Positions 49,001-59,029 of a DNA stretch of 64,000 bases are shown here, piece by piece. Within the stretch, counting starts at the first letter, position 1, and each line of letters begins with the position of its first letter. The notes beneath the pieces are model-generated. The model was not told the origin of the DNA, made no database searches, and saw only the letters and a list, made by a program, of their open reading frames with translations. The position numbers were made by a program, and so were the translations under genes. The stretch comes from Klebsormidium nitens (lineage: Eukaryota > Streptophyta > Klebsormidiophyceae > Klebsormidiales > Klebsormidiaceae), in the NCBI GenBank assembly GCA_000708835.1, contig DF237461.1, positions 1 through 64,000 of the forward strand, read 5' to 3'.

Positions 49001-50937
49001 TCAGCGGAGCGTTAATAGAATTGAGGAGAAAATGAGTGACGCCTTGAATCTATCTAAAAGTATAGTTTGCAACCAAAAAGCTTACAAGGATGACGATCAA
49101 TTCCGCACCCGAACGCAGTTTTCAACCTCACGTGTCCAATCTATTCATCAATGTAACAGCCGGAGCAAATATGCTATAGAAACTTCACAAGCATAAGGAT
49201 CAAAATTCATACAGAAAAGCTCAATGTCTGGATGGCTTTCAATCATCAACAAAAGGTACTGGAACGTTGTCTTGGTGACCCGGCACGCTTTTCACCTGTC
49301 TTCATAATCAAGGGCCAGCAGAAATGAGAACGATATACAGGTGACGCTAGTCCCAGGATTTCATCTCCATCTTGTTGCCAAGTGGGATGTGTTCTGACAG
49401 GACTGGAAGCATCTGCAGTCCGCAGTCAACAGCTTAAGGACACTCGACGTCTCTGTCTTCCTCAAATTTCGCAGACAAATCAATCAGGCAAAGCTTGTCA
49501 TAACAGGTCTGTACAAGCCTTGGAGAACCCCCAGCCCCAATCACCGATTGGCACTTCAAAACCTAAGAACAAAGCGCTCGCTTACACTGTGTCCAGTCTA
49601 GGCAAGAGACATCGCGATACCAAGTCAGCATCTTCCATAAAAAGAGCAAGGAAAGCAAAACCGGGATATGACCCAGACCTAATTGAGAGACCAGACCAGG
49701 ATCCAGGGCTCAACCAGCCAGTCCCCATCCTTACCTCGTTCAACTCTTCTTGGAACTTCTTCACTGCCGTGTCCAGAGATTTCGCCTCCATCTTGTGCTG
49801 CCGCTGCCGCAGCATCCGGTAGCGCTGCCTCTCTTCCGTCGCCTTGGGTTTCGGTCCCCTTCGCCGTTCCACGAGGGGCTCTGTGGCTCTCAATTCCAAC
49901 CCCCCATCCCCCCGCAACTCTTGCCCCTCTCGCAATCGCTCCTGGGGGGCCTCTGCGACACTCACTTCCACCCCTCCATCTTCCGAGAAGTCTCGCCCCA
50001 AGTCGACTGGAGCAGTCTCCGGTGCCCCTTCCTGGCCTAGATCCGAAAGCGATGCCGCCCGCTCCAAGTCTAATTCTTCGACGAGTAACCGGTTCCCACT
50101 CATGTCTGCTGATGCAGCAGACTCCCGTTCGAGGTCCTCCGTTTGCCAGTTGGTTGTACTGAGAGGTTCCGCCGTCCCCTCTTCTTCAGCCAACTGCTCC
50201 GCATCCAGGCCCCGCTCATCAAACACCTTCCCGAGAGCCCCTCTGACCCCCTCCCTCGCGCTCCCCCACTTGGCCTCGAACCGGCCCCAGTCCCCCTCCT
50301 TTTTCTGCCAATACTGCGTCCAAACAGCATTTCCCCCCTGCAACACCTCCCGCCAATCTCTCTCAGCACTCGACCCCTGCCGCCACAGGCGTGCATAGTC
50401 GTGGTAAACTGGGACAGTTACTTGACGCCGCACGGCCTGGTTGCTCCTGTGCCGCACCTGCTGCTCTGCGGCGGTGTCATCCGGCGGCTCCTTCCGGACG
50501 GGTCGCCGAACACCATGTAAGGCCACTCGGGGGCTGCCTTCCGGCTCACTTTTCTCGATCTCTGCTATTCGCAACGGAACCAGATGCGAAGCATTTCTAG
50601 TGAACAGGCCGGAGTGCGGCCGCAGGAAACTGCTTTTGCTGGATGAGAAAATATGCCTAGAGGAGACTAGATGACGAGGTGGGACCACTGATGCGGGGTG
50701 GTGAGAGAGTGCAGACTTTGCCAGCCCCCCGCAGCAAGGGGTGTGAAGAATTTCGGGAGCTGTTGCGGTAGCAGCCTTCATCAGCGGCAGGTCCGCTGGT
50801 GGCTTCGGTGGTGCTTCTGACTTTGCCCTAGCTCTGCGTTTCAAAGCTTGCGGCAATTCTCCTTCTTGCAACTTCAGCAGCTTGAGCAGTTTGCTCGAGT
50901 CCCGGCAGTGCTGCCCTAAGTAGCGAGCGCGCCACAT
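40040..50937 (-). CDS. RPOT: T7-like organellar RNA polymerase (RpoT), unusually long
   Basis: Twelve minus-strand exons: 50937-49735 (ATG), 48974-48709, 48139-47717, 47322-47154, 46691-45715, 45327-44988, 44095-43907, 43073-42939, 42420-42133, 41720-41473, 40949-40793 and 40405-40040 (TAG). All phases agree; about 1,586 aa. This single-subunit enzyme transcribes mitochondrial and/or plastid DNA. Catalytic motifs are intact: motif [12 protein letters not shown] (Asp1286), motif [15 protein letters not shown] (Lys1355, Tyr1363) and motif C HDSYWTHA (Asp1519). [20 protein letters not shown] and [13 protein letters not shown] are also present. The start [10 protein letters not shown] with many Arg/Lys fits an organelle presequence. 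Plant RpoT proteins are about 1,000 aa; the surplus lies in an acidic, low-complexity 401-aa first exon and a Lys/Ala/Glu-rich insertion in exon 5 (about residues 725-880, KKKRRGR). The start is not certain: an in-frame acceptor lies just upstream of the ATG. Confidence 0.93.
42421..42505 (-). repeat. Extra copy of the RpoT exon-9 acceptor edge
   Basis: The exon-9 start and its polypyrimidine acceptor (plus-strand reading CCATGATCTGATGAGGGGAA at 42414-42433) recur about 65 bases away, as CCATGATCTGGAAAGGGGAA at about 42479-42498. Both continue GAGCGAA. The second copy lies in the intron and would be an alternative acceptor. Confidence 0.75.
43021..43402 (-). repeat. Three copies of the RpoT exon-8 start (one real, two decayed)
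   Basis: The true exon 8 begins at 43073 ([16 protein letters not shown]). Nearly the same 55-60 bases recur at about 43180-43235 and 43350-43402. In plus-strand reading these share GAGCCACCGCAG / GAGCGAAGCGCAG, CCGCGCTCCCC, GCGGCC and TCCGCAAAC. The middle copy has lost the acceptor CAG (AAACCG instead of AAACTGCAG). The distal copy keeps it (AAACTGCAGAG) and could encode [14 protein letters not shown] before diverging. Spacing is about 160-170 bp. Confidence 0.85.
43545..43980 (-). repeat. Three copies of the RpoT exon-7 end and donor (one real, two decayed)
   Basis: The real exon 7 ends at 43907 in RGMLM with a GTGGGT donor. Copies of its last 60 bases lie in the following intron at about 43722-43785 and 43545-43613. 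On the plus strand each carries ACCATGAGC, a GGAGGT/GTGGTT core and GGGGTAGGC. The proximal frame can be read as [18 protein letters not shown]. Copies are spaced about 180 bp. Confidence 0.85.
44096..44940 (-). repeat. Tandem array of decayed exon-7 starts with TGACGTCA palindromes in RpoT intron 6
   Basis: Exon 7 begins at 44095 (plus-strand complement TCTCGCTGTTGGCCTGCTTC next to CACCTGGA). Degenerate copies follow at about 44208-44257, 44344-44410, 44509-44573, 44681-44745 and 44799-44836. Examples are GTCTCGCTGTTGGCCTGCCA, CTGTCTGCCTGCCGCACCTG and CGCTCTTGGCCTGGCGCTTC. Units are about 120-170 bp. Between them sit six perfect TGACGTCA octamers, at 44134, 44276, 44295, 44628, 44751 and 44877. 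Confidence 0.8.
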
Positions 50938-51130
50938 CTTAGCAATAGATGCCTGCAAACAACCAAAGATATTTGATGCTCAACTGACAGGATACAATAC
51001 TGGCCTGAAGAGCATAAAGTATCCGAAAGATAGTAATCAGCTGAGCAACCAAAAGTCAGTGGTCAGGTGCCACATCTTAGCAATAGATGCCTGCAAGACA
51101 ACAGGAGTTCTTTGATGCTTGATTGAACTG
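50931..51130 (-). repeat. Tandem duplication of the RpoT first-coding-exon edge
   Basis: Plus-strand CCACATCTTAGCAATAGATG followed by CCTGCAA occurs at 50932 (the coding-exon edge with the ATG) and again at about 51069. The similarity continues downstream: TTTGATGCT...AACTGAC and CAGCTGAGCAACCA appear in both. The period is about 137 bp, so two potential acceptors and start codons exist. Confidence 0.8.
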
Positions 51131-52715
51131 ACACAGACAACGCCCTCAAAAACGACCACCGAACGTTGATAAGAGATAAAAAGATCACAACCAGCTGAGC
51201 AACCAGAAAGTCACTGATCATTAAAGGGAACGATGGCCGGATGCAAAAAATCAAAGCCCTTGATAAGATCTGCTGATTCTACAACCTGCCACGTTCTTAC
51301 ACTTTAACAGTTCACCACCCATTAAGCGAGCGGGCGAGACCACTATCCACCAATCGGTAATGGTTCTCGAAGCCGATGAAACGACAGCATTGAAAGGTAC
51401 AATTCCAACTTTCAGCACACATGATTAATTTAGGAACTGTGAAAAGGTTCTTCCTAACCATCTCTTCTTTCCAAGCGGAACTCACCTCCCACGATCCCTA
51501 GCGCGCTCCGCTAGGCAGAACACTCACAGGATGACTGATGCTTCGCGCGTCATACTCTGACATCCGGAACTAGCTCTCTGAGCACTGAAGCTAGTAAGAT
51601 AAAACTTCTAGAAGCATTGACCCTCGCCCCCATTCACTGAATGGCACCGTGACTGCCTCATTGATTATTTGATATCATATTCTGAATAGCACACTCGGTG
51701 TGCGCCAGCAAGTATTATACGGTTCGTGTCGATCACAGGTGATGAAAACAGGTGATGAGTATCGGCCCTAATTCCGGAATTTCGCAATTCCGGACGGGTA
51801 AACCAAAAACCTTATTCCGGACCTAACAAAGCAGTCTACCGAGCACGCTGGGGCTTTCACCAGTTCCAATTCCGGATGGTTCGCACGCTATTCCGGACAC
51901 CGTGTGTCAACTTACCGACCTAATCTGTTATGTCCGAAATAAGGTTTTTGCTTTACCCGTCCGGAATTGTGAACTTCCGGAATTAGGGCCGATACTCTCA
52001 GGGCCCAAAGAGGAAAAGGCGGGGGTGCTCGGAGGGCGGCAGTCTCCGCGGTTTCGATGGTAAAGTTGAGGGCGGGAGGTCTGTACCGGGCAACTGCCGA
52101 GAAACGGGAAGCTGCGCTCACGTCACTGCTGAAGAGGGGATCCCGGATCGAGTCTCGTCGAACTTACCATCTGGCAATGGTATTTCCATTGTTCTGGTGA
52201 TGCTCGCGTCGCTAGTTTCTAGCGTTCAATGCTGTCCAGTCTAGCTTCAATGAGCAAAAGTGCGATCGAAGTGTGAGTATTGAGCGCCCGTGCTACCTCG
52301 CTTGCGTTAGGCATCCACTTACTTCAAGCAGGCTGCCCGCTGGGACAAGCGACCAGGGAAGGGCCCCTTGCACCAAACGGGCGCTGTAAGACAGCTTGCA
52401 TTTCCACTTTGAAAGAAGCACATGCGAAGGCACTGCGTTAAACACAACAAATCATCCGCGGTGGCAACTGATTGAGCACGTGCCTCTTCTATCTTACTTG
52501 TTCGTCAAAAAGTGTGGACTAGCTTCTTTGCATAGATTATCAATGATTTTTCAGCACATTGCATGCAGAACACAGCTTCCACGTTTCTTCCACGTTTCTT
52601 AGCGGACTGAAACGTATTGGTGCTCTTGCTTTTCTACCGCAGCTTTGGGGCTCCTCAATTGAGCGATTACAACCATATAGAGCGGCTTCTCAGAATATAA
52701 GCAGAGTAACTCAAG
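50938..52715. promoter_or_regulatory. Shared upstream region of divergent RpoT and CYP40
   Basis: The left part repeats the RpoT first-exon edge, the middle contains a 241-bp inverted-repeat element (51757-51997), and the right part leads into the CYP40 ATG. A short direct repeat ACAGGTGATGA lies next to the element (51735-51757). No other coding potential is supported. Confidence 0.5.
51757..51997. mobile_element. MITE-like inverted-repeat element, 241 bp
   Basis: The left arm (51757-51821) begins GAGTATCGGCCCTAATTCCG. The right arm (51932-51997) is its reverse complement with about four differences, ending CGGAATTAGGGCCGATACTC. Arms are 65-66 bases and carry several TTCCGGA motifs; the 110-base centre also has two more TTCCGGA words. 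No open reading frame is inside. A clear target-site duplication was not found. Confidence 0.8.
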
Positions 52716-55700
52716 ATGGAAGGGGTGGAGGTGGTTTCGCGGGACGAAGAAGAGATGCTTGCCAGGAAAATGGAAGAACTGGAGGCACATGAGTGGGTAT
52801 GTATAATCTCCGCTGTCCTTTGGAGCTGCACATTAAGATTGGAAGCAGCAATGACTCTCTGAGCTGGTAGATTGCTGCATTTGTTATGTTTGTTTAATAC
52901 AAAGTGGTGGTGCCTGAAGGGATCACATTGTCTTCACTTCCACGTTTCTACAAGCAACGTCATTTGAATGCCATCCCAGAGTCTCTGCCCTGACAGCAAT
53001 ACTCTGTTCTGTGAATCCTTGCTCTCTGGCAAGGGCGTTGGACAGGTGCCAAATTTCATGCGTCGATGACAGGTTGCATACGTGCATTGGCATGCTTGGT
53101 TAATGGCACGGGTTGCTTTCAAGTTCTTGCCTCTATACCACTGCATATCAGCAGACTAGGGAAGTAGATTGTGACTCGTTTGTCAATATTAGGTCTGTCA
53201 CAGACAGTCATTGAACTTGGCCCAAGGGTGCTCCGCCCGCAAAACCTAGCAGAAGGAGCTGAAGTAAGGCAATATAATCCTGTCCCAATCGTGGTTACAG
53301 GAACAGTCTGACGAGTCTGAGGAAGAAGCTGCCGCGCCTCGTTACACCCTCCCCGACAATCGCCCTTCCCCGGTGCTCCGGCCGGATGATTCGGCGGGGC
53401 CGTCCTCAGCCCCCCCACAGAAACGAAAGTTTCAACGACGGAAGCGGAGCGAAGCTAAGGACCGTCCCTATCGACCACGATGCTACTTTGATCTTTCGCT
53501 CGACGGGGTTGCCGAGGGGAGGATTGTGGTCCAGCTGTACTCGGACGTGGTTCCCAAGACTGCGGAGAACTTTCGGGCTCTCTGCACGGGTGAGGCCTCG
53601 TTGTGACCTCTCATGTGTCCCCTGGATTGTTGTCCATGTGACCTGATTCTAATGTTATTGACCCCTGTCTTTGAGTGCATCCATCCCTGCTTGAGAACTT
53701 CACCCCTGGTCTTTGGTTACGCATGGCTGAATAGCGTGGGATTTCAGGAGATGGGTTTCTGGGTGCCTCCAGTTTTGACTTCCAAGGGAGCGCTTACACC
53801 AAGAACAGTATTTTTGACTGTGGCTGGGCAAACCCGATTGTGATGCGGGCTTGAGTCCGGGGCTTTTACGTCCTTCAAACCAAGCGTATGAAGCAAGGTC
53901 CTTTATTTTGACACGAAGACGAATGATTTGTAAGGAGGCTTGGATCAACGAATTCCCCAAAGTACCGACCGCGGCCCCGTCTCTCAATGAGCAATCAGGC
54001 GGTCACAGAAGAAGCTGCTCGGGTATCCGGATCTAATTTGATCCTGCTTCTACTGCAGGCGAAAAGGGCATCGGAGAGAGCGGCAAGCCGCTTTGGTTCA
54101 AAGGCAGCACGTTCCATCGAACGATCCCCATGTTCATGATCCAGGTGCGGCTGTGTTTTGTACAAAATTGAGCAAGACTTTGTCCCTTCTGTACACATTG
54201 AATCTCTCATCTAGCGCTGCAATGCATAAATTGTGCCCAACCAACATTTCCGCGTTTCAACAGCCAAGGCAAACCATTTGGTTGGCATCATTTAGAGCGT
54301 CACAAGCTCTCTTGGTGTGAGTGGTTCGACCCGCATTGCTAGCGCGACGGCACCTGCTGCTCCAATTTCTCCTATTCCTCCGTGTCAAACGTCCTGTCTG
54401 CTCACCTTTGAGCGGGAAAATCTGATCTATCGACGAAATTTCGCGCCTTCTTTGCAGGGGGGTGATTTCACAAAAGGAGACGGCACCGGGGGCGAGTCAA
54501 TCTATGGCAGGACTTTCGAGGTGAGCCGCTGACGTTTCATTTTCTGTCGGTTTTAGTCCATGCTTGACCCGTCCTCGACCGAACCAGTCATGAGACAGCA
54601 ACCGAGATTGTTGAATCGAGGAAGTGACGTATCCTTCATTACACGCGCCTGTGATCCGCTATCCTCTATTGCATAAATAATTGCTGTTTGATTTGGGGTC
54701 AGGACAAGTCCGCGCACAGCTGCGCACCCTGCGGGCGTTGCATTTACGGCAAGACAACGGAGATACAAACGAGACTCGAATTAGGCAGGCAAAAGCTCCC
54801 TTGACTTGAGTGCCCACAACAATACTTTCCGGTCCAAAGCCATTCAAGCAGTCTCAGCTCTAACAAACGCTGTGCGTTTCTGGTTCCGTTCCGCAGGACG
54901 AAAACTTCGCGTACAAGCACACTCGGAAGGGCTTGCTGTCGATGGCAAACGCGGGGCCCAATACGAACGGCTCCCAGTTCTTCATCACCGTCACCAAGAC
55001 GCCGCACCTGGACGGGAAGCACGTCGTCTTTGGCAGAGTGAGGAACATAGTCCAAGATCTCGATGAGATGGTCATATATCATGGCACGTTGGGCGCAGCG
55101 TTTCCAAAGATACGAATCATGTCCAGGGACCGAAACCCACAATCTGGTCATAGTGAATCTCGGACAAACCGCTCACCAGAATTTACTTGTCGATTTTATT
55201 GAAGGACCTTGTCTGCGGGGAGTCGGTTCCGCCAGATGTTTTAGGCAATCTCATGAGGCTCCGCTCTCTGTTCCCGCCATCAGGTGCGAGCTGAAGGGAG
55301 CAACCGCTACCTAAGGAGCCGGTTCCAGCTCACCGGGAGGATTGTCCCCCTGATTCTAAACAGTGGTCGCTCAGAGTTCTGGGACAGGTTTGACTTGTCC
55401 GAGCGCTAGAGAATCGACGAGCTAGACGGCAAACCCGAGCTGGTCATGAAAGGGACAACTCATCCAGAAGGAGTCGACGCGTGTTCTCATACGTGCCGCT
55501 CTTCTGCAGGTCATCCACGGATATGGCCTGGTCAAAGTGCTCAGCGACCTCCCGACCGATGGGAAGGCGGACCGGCCCCTGAAAGAGATCCGTATCACCG
55601 ACTGCGGAGAGTTCCGTCAAGTGAGCAAGAAAATGAGGCCGCCCTTTATATCGATTGGGTGTTGTAAAAGCAGCGATACTAACCCTTTGAATTCATTCAA

Positions 55701-58700
55701 TGAATTCCGAGTCGACCTTGTGAGATTTCTCAATTGATAGGAAAGTCTCCGGACGTGTATCAAGGAGGTCAGACAATTAGAGCTTGCGTGCGAGTGGCCG
55801 CATAAGTAGCAACCCCCTTTCAAGAAGAAAATCACGGTCGGGGTCATACCATACATCAGTTGCCACTCTTTTGCGATGAACTCTGATGGCACCACGGTAG
55901 TATCTGTCAATCGGCTCATCCGCAACGCGATTTCCGCAAATAAATATTGTAAAACGAGTGCCGACTTCTTTTCGGAGAAGAAGAGCTGACGGTCATTAGA
56001 ATGCTGCTCTTCGTTACTGAACTTCAGAGGTACTCCTGAGGTTGTCAATGGAGAGGGCGGGCTGTGAGACAAGTGGACACAGTCTTCGGCTCTTACTGCC
56101 AGGGGAAGCCAATGTTGGTCACGGAGCCTGTTGAGGGAGCTCGACCAGTTTTACGAATGCATGCGCTCGCAGAATGAAAGAAATTAGACCCCAGGAAGAA
56201 ACGAAGAAAGACGGAAGCAAGTTCTACAGGATTGACTCTGTCAAATGCCTCCGATGGTAATCATGGGCCTAACGACTGGGCTTCAAGCTCGCAGGTCCAG
56301 TGATAGAAGAATGATCCTAAAAAGGTTCGGGATGAAGGAGCGCTTCCTGTCGTTTCCGGTTCAGGGGGATCCGATGGTGGTTACGGGCCTACTGGGCGAC
56401 GGCGACGAGTTTTACGACTGGCCGGCGGACATGTACGACCCGCCCCAGGACGTCGAGTGGTGGCTGGAGGCGCAGGAGGCGATCCGAAGCATCGGCAACG
56501 GGTACTTCAAAAAGGGGGAGTTCATGCAGGCGCACCGCAAGTACCAGAAGGCGCTCAGGTGAGGGACCGGCAAGGGGAACAGGCCGCCCGGCATTGACCC
56601 TTTTGAAATTCCGCAAGAGAAGAGAAGGGTGATCCGTTCTGCACACTCCGCAAGAAAAGAGAAGGGGTTGCATCCAGAAGAGGAACAGACGGGCGCAACG
56701 AATGAGTGAAGCAGTACGGAAGTGGCATGCGGCGCCGGGAATCACACTGATCGTCCTGGCACTGATCGTCCTGGCCACGTCATACCAGGAAGCTTATGTG
56801 ATGCGTCAAATCTTTGAAGAAGGAGAAGGCGCGGGATCGCTCCGCGTCTTCAAACGGGCGCGAGCGGCAAGCGCCTAGCAGCGCTGCACGAAGAGTAGTC
56901 GTCAAACGAAGACAGAGTGGCTTTTGGGTCTTCGGCATCTTACAAGTGATTGCACTGTCTGTCCAGATACTTCGACCAGTCGTGGCGGAAGGACGGCCTG
57001 TCCCCTGACGTCAGCATCAAGCTGAAGCAGGCGCGGTATGCTACCCTGCTCAACCTGGCGGTAAGCCCGCGTGCTTTGCGAACCGACTTCTTATCTGTTT
57101 CGGTTTGGCCGAGCTTGTAAACATGATCATCCCCCCCCAACCTGTAGACTTGTCGCACATCTGCTGGAAGGAGACGAGGAGTCTGCTTTTCGCTGCGCGC
57201 TACCATTGCACGTTTTTCAAAAGCAGTGGGAATCCCAGCGGTTCTCCTTGCCTCCTCCCGAGGGTTTTCATCGTCGAACCGATTCGGCCGGCAGAAAGCT
57301 TGACCGGCTAGCGTTCGACATGTATACAAGTCCCAGCCTCAAAACCCGGCAATCTAAACACAATGTTTCGTCAAAGCCCGAACAAGCTCATGATTTATTG
57401 TCCCGCAACCCCCGGCCGCATTCAGTGCAAACTGCGGCGGGCGACTCGCGGAGGCGGCCCGGAAATGTTGACTATCCAACCGCTCGTATTTTCCAAGCCC
57501 TCAGAATCCTGCGATTCTGCGGGGAGTTGTGCGCGCTGCAGCTAAACAACCCCACGGACGCGATCCAAACGACCCATTTTCCCAACCCTACTTTCTGCTC
57601 AGTCGCTCGCCGCAGTCGAGCAAGCTGGGCGACCCTAAGACGCGGTTGAATCTCAACGCCGTAGCTTCGACTGAAACCCTGTAATTCTGCGTTTGTGCGC
57701 GCCCAGTCGTGCAAGGTGCGGCTGGGCAACCACGGACGCGATCCGGAGCACTCGAAGATGCAAACGCCCTCAACTCCAAAAATAATCAAACCCTGCGTTT
57801 TTGACGCCCGCACTTCTTTTCAAACCCCTGAACTCGTGCTATTTCTTGAGCGCAGTCGCGCAAGCTGGGGCTGGGCGACCCCGGACACCATCTGAGCATT
57901 CGAAGACGTAGTTACTTAAACCCGGAACTTAGCGTTCAACCATTCGGACGCGCCTTTTTAACACCCCTTACTTAGAAAATCCCTAAAACCCCGCGTTTTG
58001 TGCGCAGTCGTGCAAGCTGCGGCTGGGCGACCCCGCGGACGCAATACTTCGCGCAGTCGCCGCTCCGCGAACCCCCCTAGCTTCTAAACCCCTAACCTCT
58101 GCGCATTCCTAACCCACATTCGCACGCGGAGTCGTACGAGCTGCGGTTGGGCAACCCCGCAGACGCGGTTTGGAGCATTCAAGCTGCAAACGCCCGTGAC
58201 TACGAAATCCCTCAAACCCTGCGTTTTTGGCGCCCGAGATTTCTTCAATGTCCCTAAATCGTTGTGATCGAGCGCGCGCAGTCGTGCAAGCTGCGGCTCG
58301 GCGACCCCGCGGACGCGATCCGGAGCACGGAGTACGTCCTGAGCGAGCAGCCGGACCACGTGAAAGCGCTCTACAAGCGGGGCCAGGCGCGCGCCGCCAA
58401 CTCGGAGCTGGACGAGGCCCTCCAGGACCTGACCAGAGCAGCTGAGCTCGCGCCAGCGGACGGTGAGGCCCTGTTTTGGATGGAGGTGAATGTTGGGGTG
58501 GTTGCGCTCTGGTCTAAGCTGGGTCTATGGTTCAAGTTTCCAGTCCGGAATGTTGCTGCTCCTTGTTTCCGACCGGATTGTTGGCCGATCTGTGTGGAAT
58601 GGCTATGTTTTATGTATTTTTTCAAAAATTGGGTCGTTCTAACTGTTTTCGTCAGAACGATAGTTTCCAGAAAGTTCTGGGACGTGAGCTTTGCATCCGC

Positions 58701-59029
58701 CCCGGTTCGGCTGATCTTTCTTGCTTTATAAGGCTGGACGATCTTCTTTCCTTGCTTCCATCTCTTCAACGAAAGTTTTGTCGGAATGTGCAACACATGC
58801 CCGATATGGTTCGGAGCTTGGCTGGTGTGCTTAGCTCTTGTCGCACGTTCTTACAATCGGGATCTAGTGGCTTGGAAGGAAGACCACACTTATGGTGTGC
58901 TTTGAAGAGTATGTTACCGGGTTATGTTTGAGTGCAGTGAGCATCAAGGAGGAGCTCGTCAAGGTGCGAAAAAAGATTCAGCAGCGGAAGGACAGCGAAA
59001 AGAAGACGTACGCTCGGATGTTCTCATGA
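52716..59029 (+). CDS. CYP40: CYP40-type peptidyl-prolyl isomerase with TPR domain
   Basis: Ten exons: 52716-52796, 53301-53589, 54059-54144, 54458-54520, 54897-55037, 55510-55620, 56365-56558, 56967-57060, 58282-58462 and 58938-59029 (TGA); 443 aa, phases consistent. The cyclophilin domain (about 85-257) holds FHR (Arg144), [16 protein letters not shown] and [13 protein letters not shown]. The cyclosporin-contact Trp of CypA is His (about 210), as in CYP40 proteins. From about residue 270 comes the co-chaperone half: [34 protein letters not shown] and [12 protein letters not shown] are TPR helices, ending [18 protein letters not shown]40 (SQUINT in Arabidopsis) binds Hsp90 and promotes AGO1 loading and miRNA activity. 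An N-terminal extension of about 85 residues, acidic then basic ([13 protein letters not shown]), is not part of standard CYP40 (about 360 aa). Two introns carry copies of the next exon's edge. Confidence 0.94.
56245..56400 (+). repeat. Copy of the CYP40 exon-7 start in the preceding intron
   Basis: Exon 7 begins at 56365 and reads GATCCGATGGTGGTTACGGG followed by CCTACTGGGCGA. A decayed copy sits at about 56246-56280 as CCTCCGATGGTAATCATGGG followed by CCTAACGACTGGG. The offset is about 120 bp, and one copy only is seen. Confidence 0.65.
57529..58330 (+). repeat. Array of six decayed CYP40 exon-9 starts in intron 8
   Basis: The real exon 9 starts at 58282 (GCAG then TCGTGCAAGCTGCGGCTCGG). 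Degenerate copies with the same order of words lie at about 57529-57575, 57611-57650, 57703-57760, 57851-57905, 58003-58047 and 58126-58190. Each has AGTCG.GCAAGCTG.GG-like text followed by GGGCGACCCCG.GGACGC. Most are preceded by AAACCCTGCGTTTTTG-like sequence. Spacing is about 90-155 bp. Several keep an AG acceptor but not an open frame through the unit. Confidence 0.88.

Noticed and set aside
57071-58359. Long frames on both strands within CYP40 intron 8, possibly a repeat protein
   Set aside because: The periodic peptides arise from the tandem decayed exon starts; flanking exons join in phase without them.
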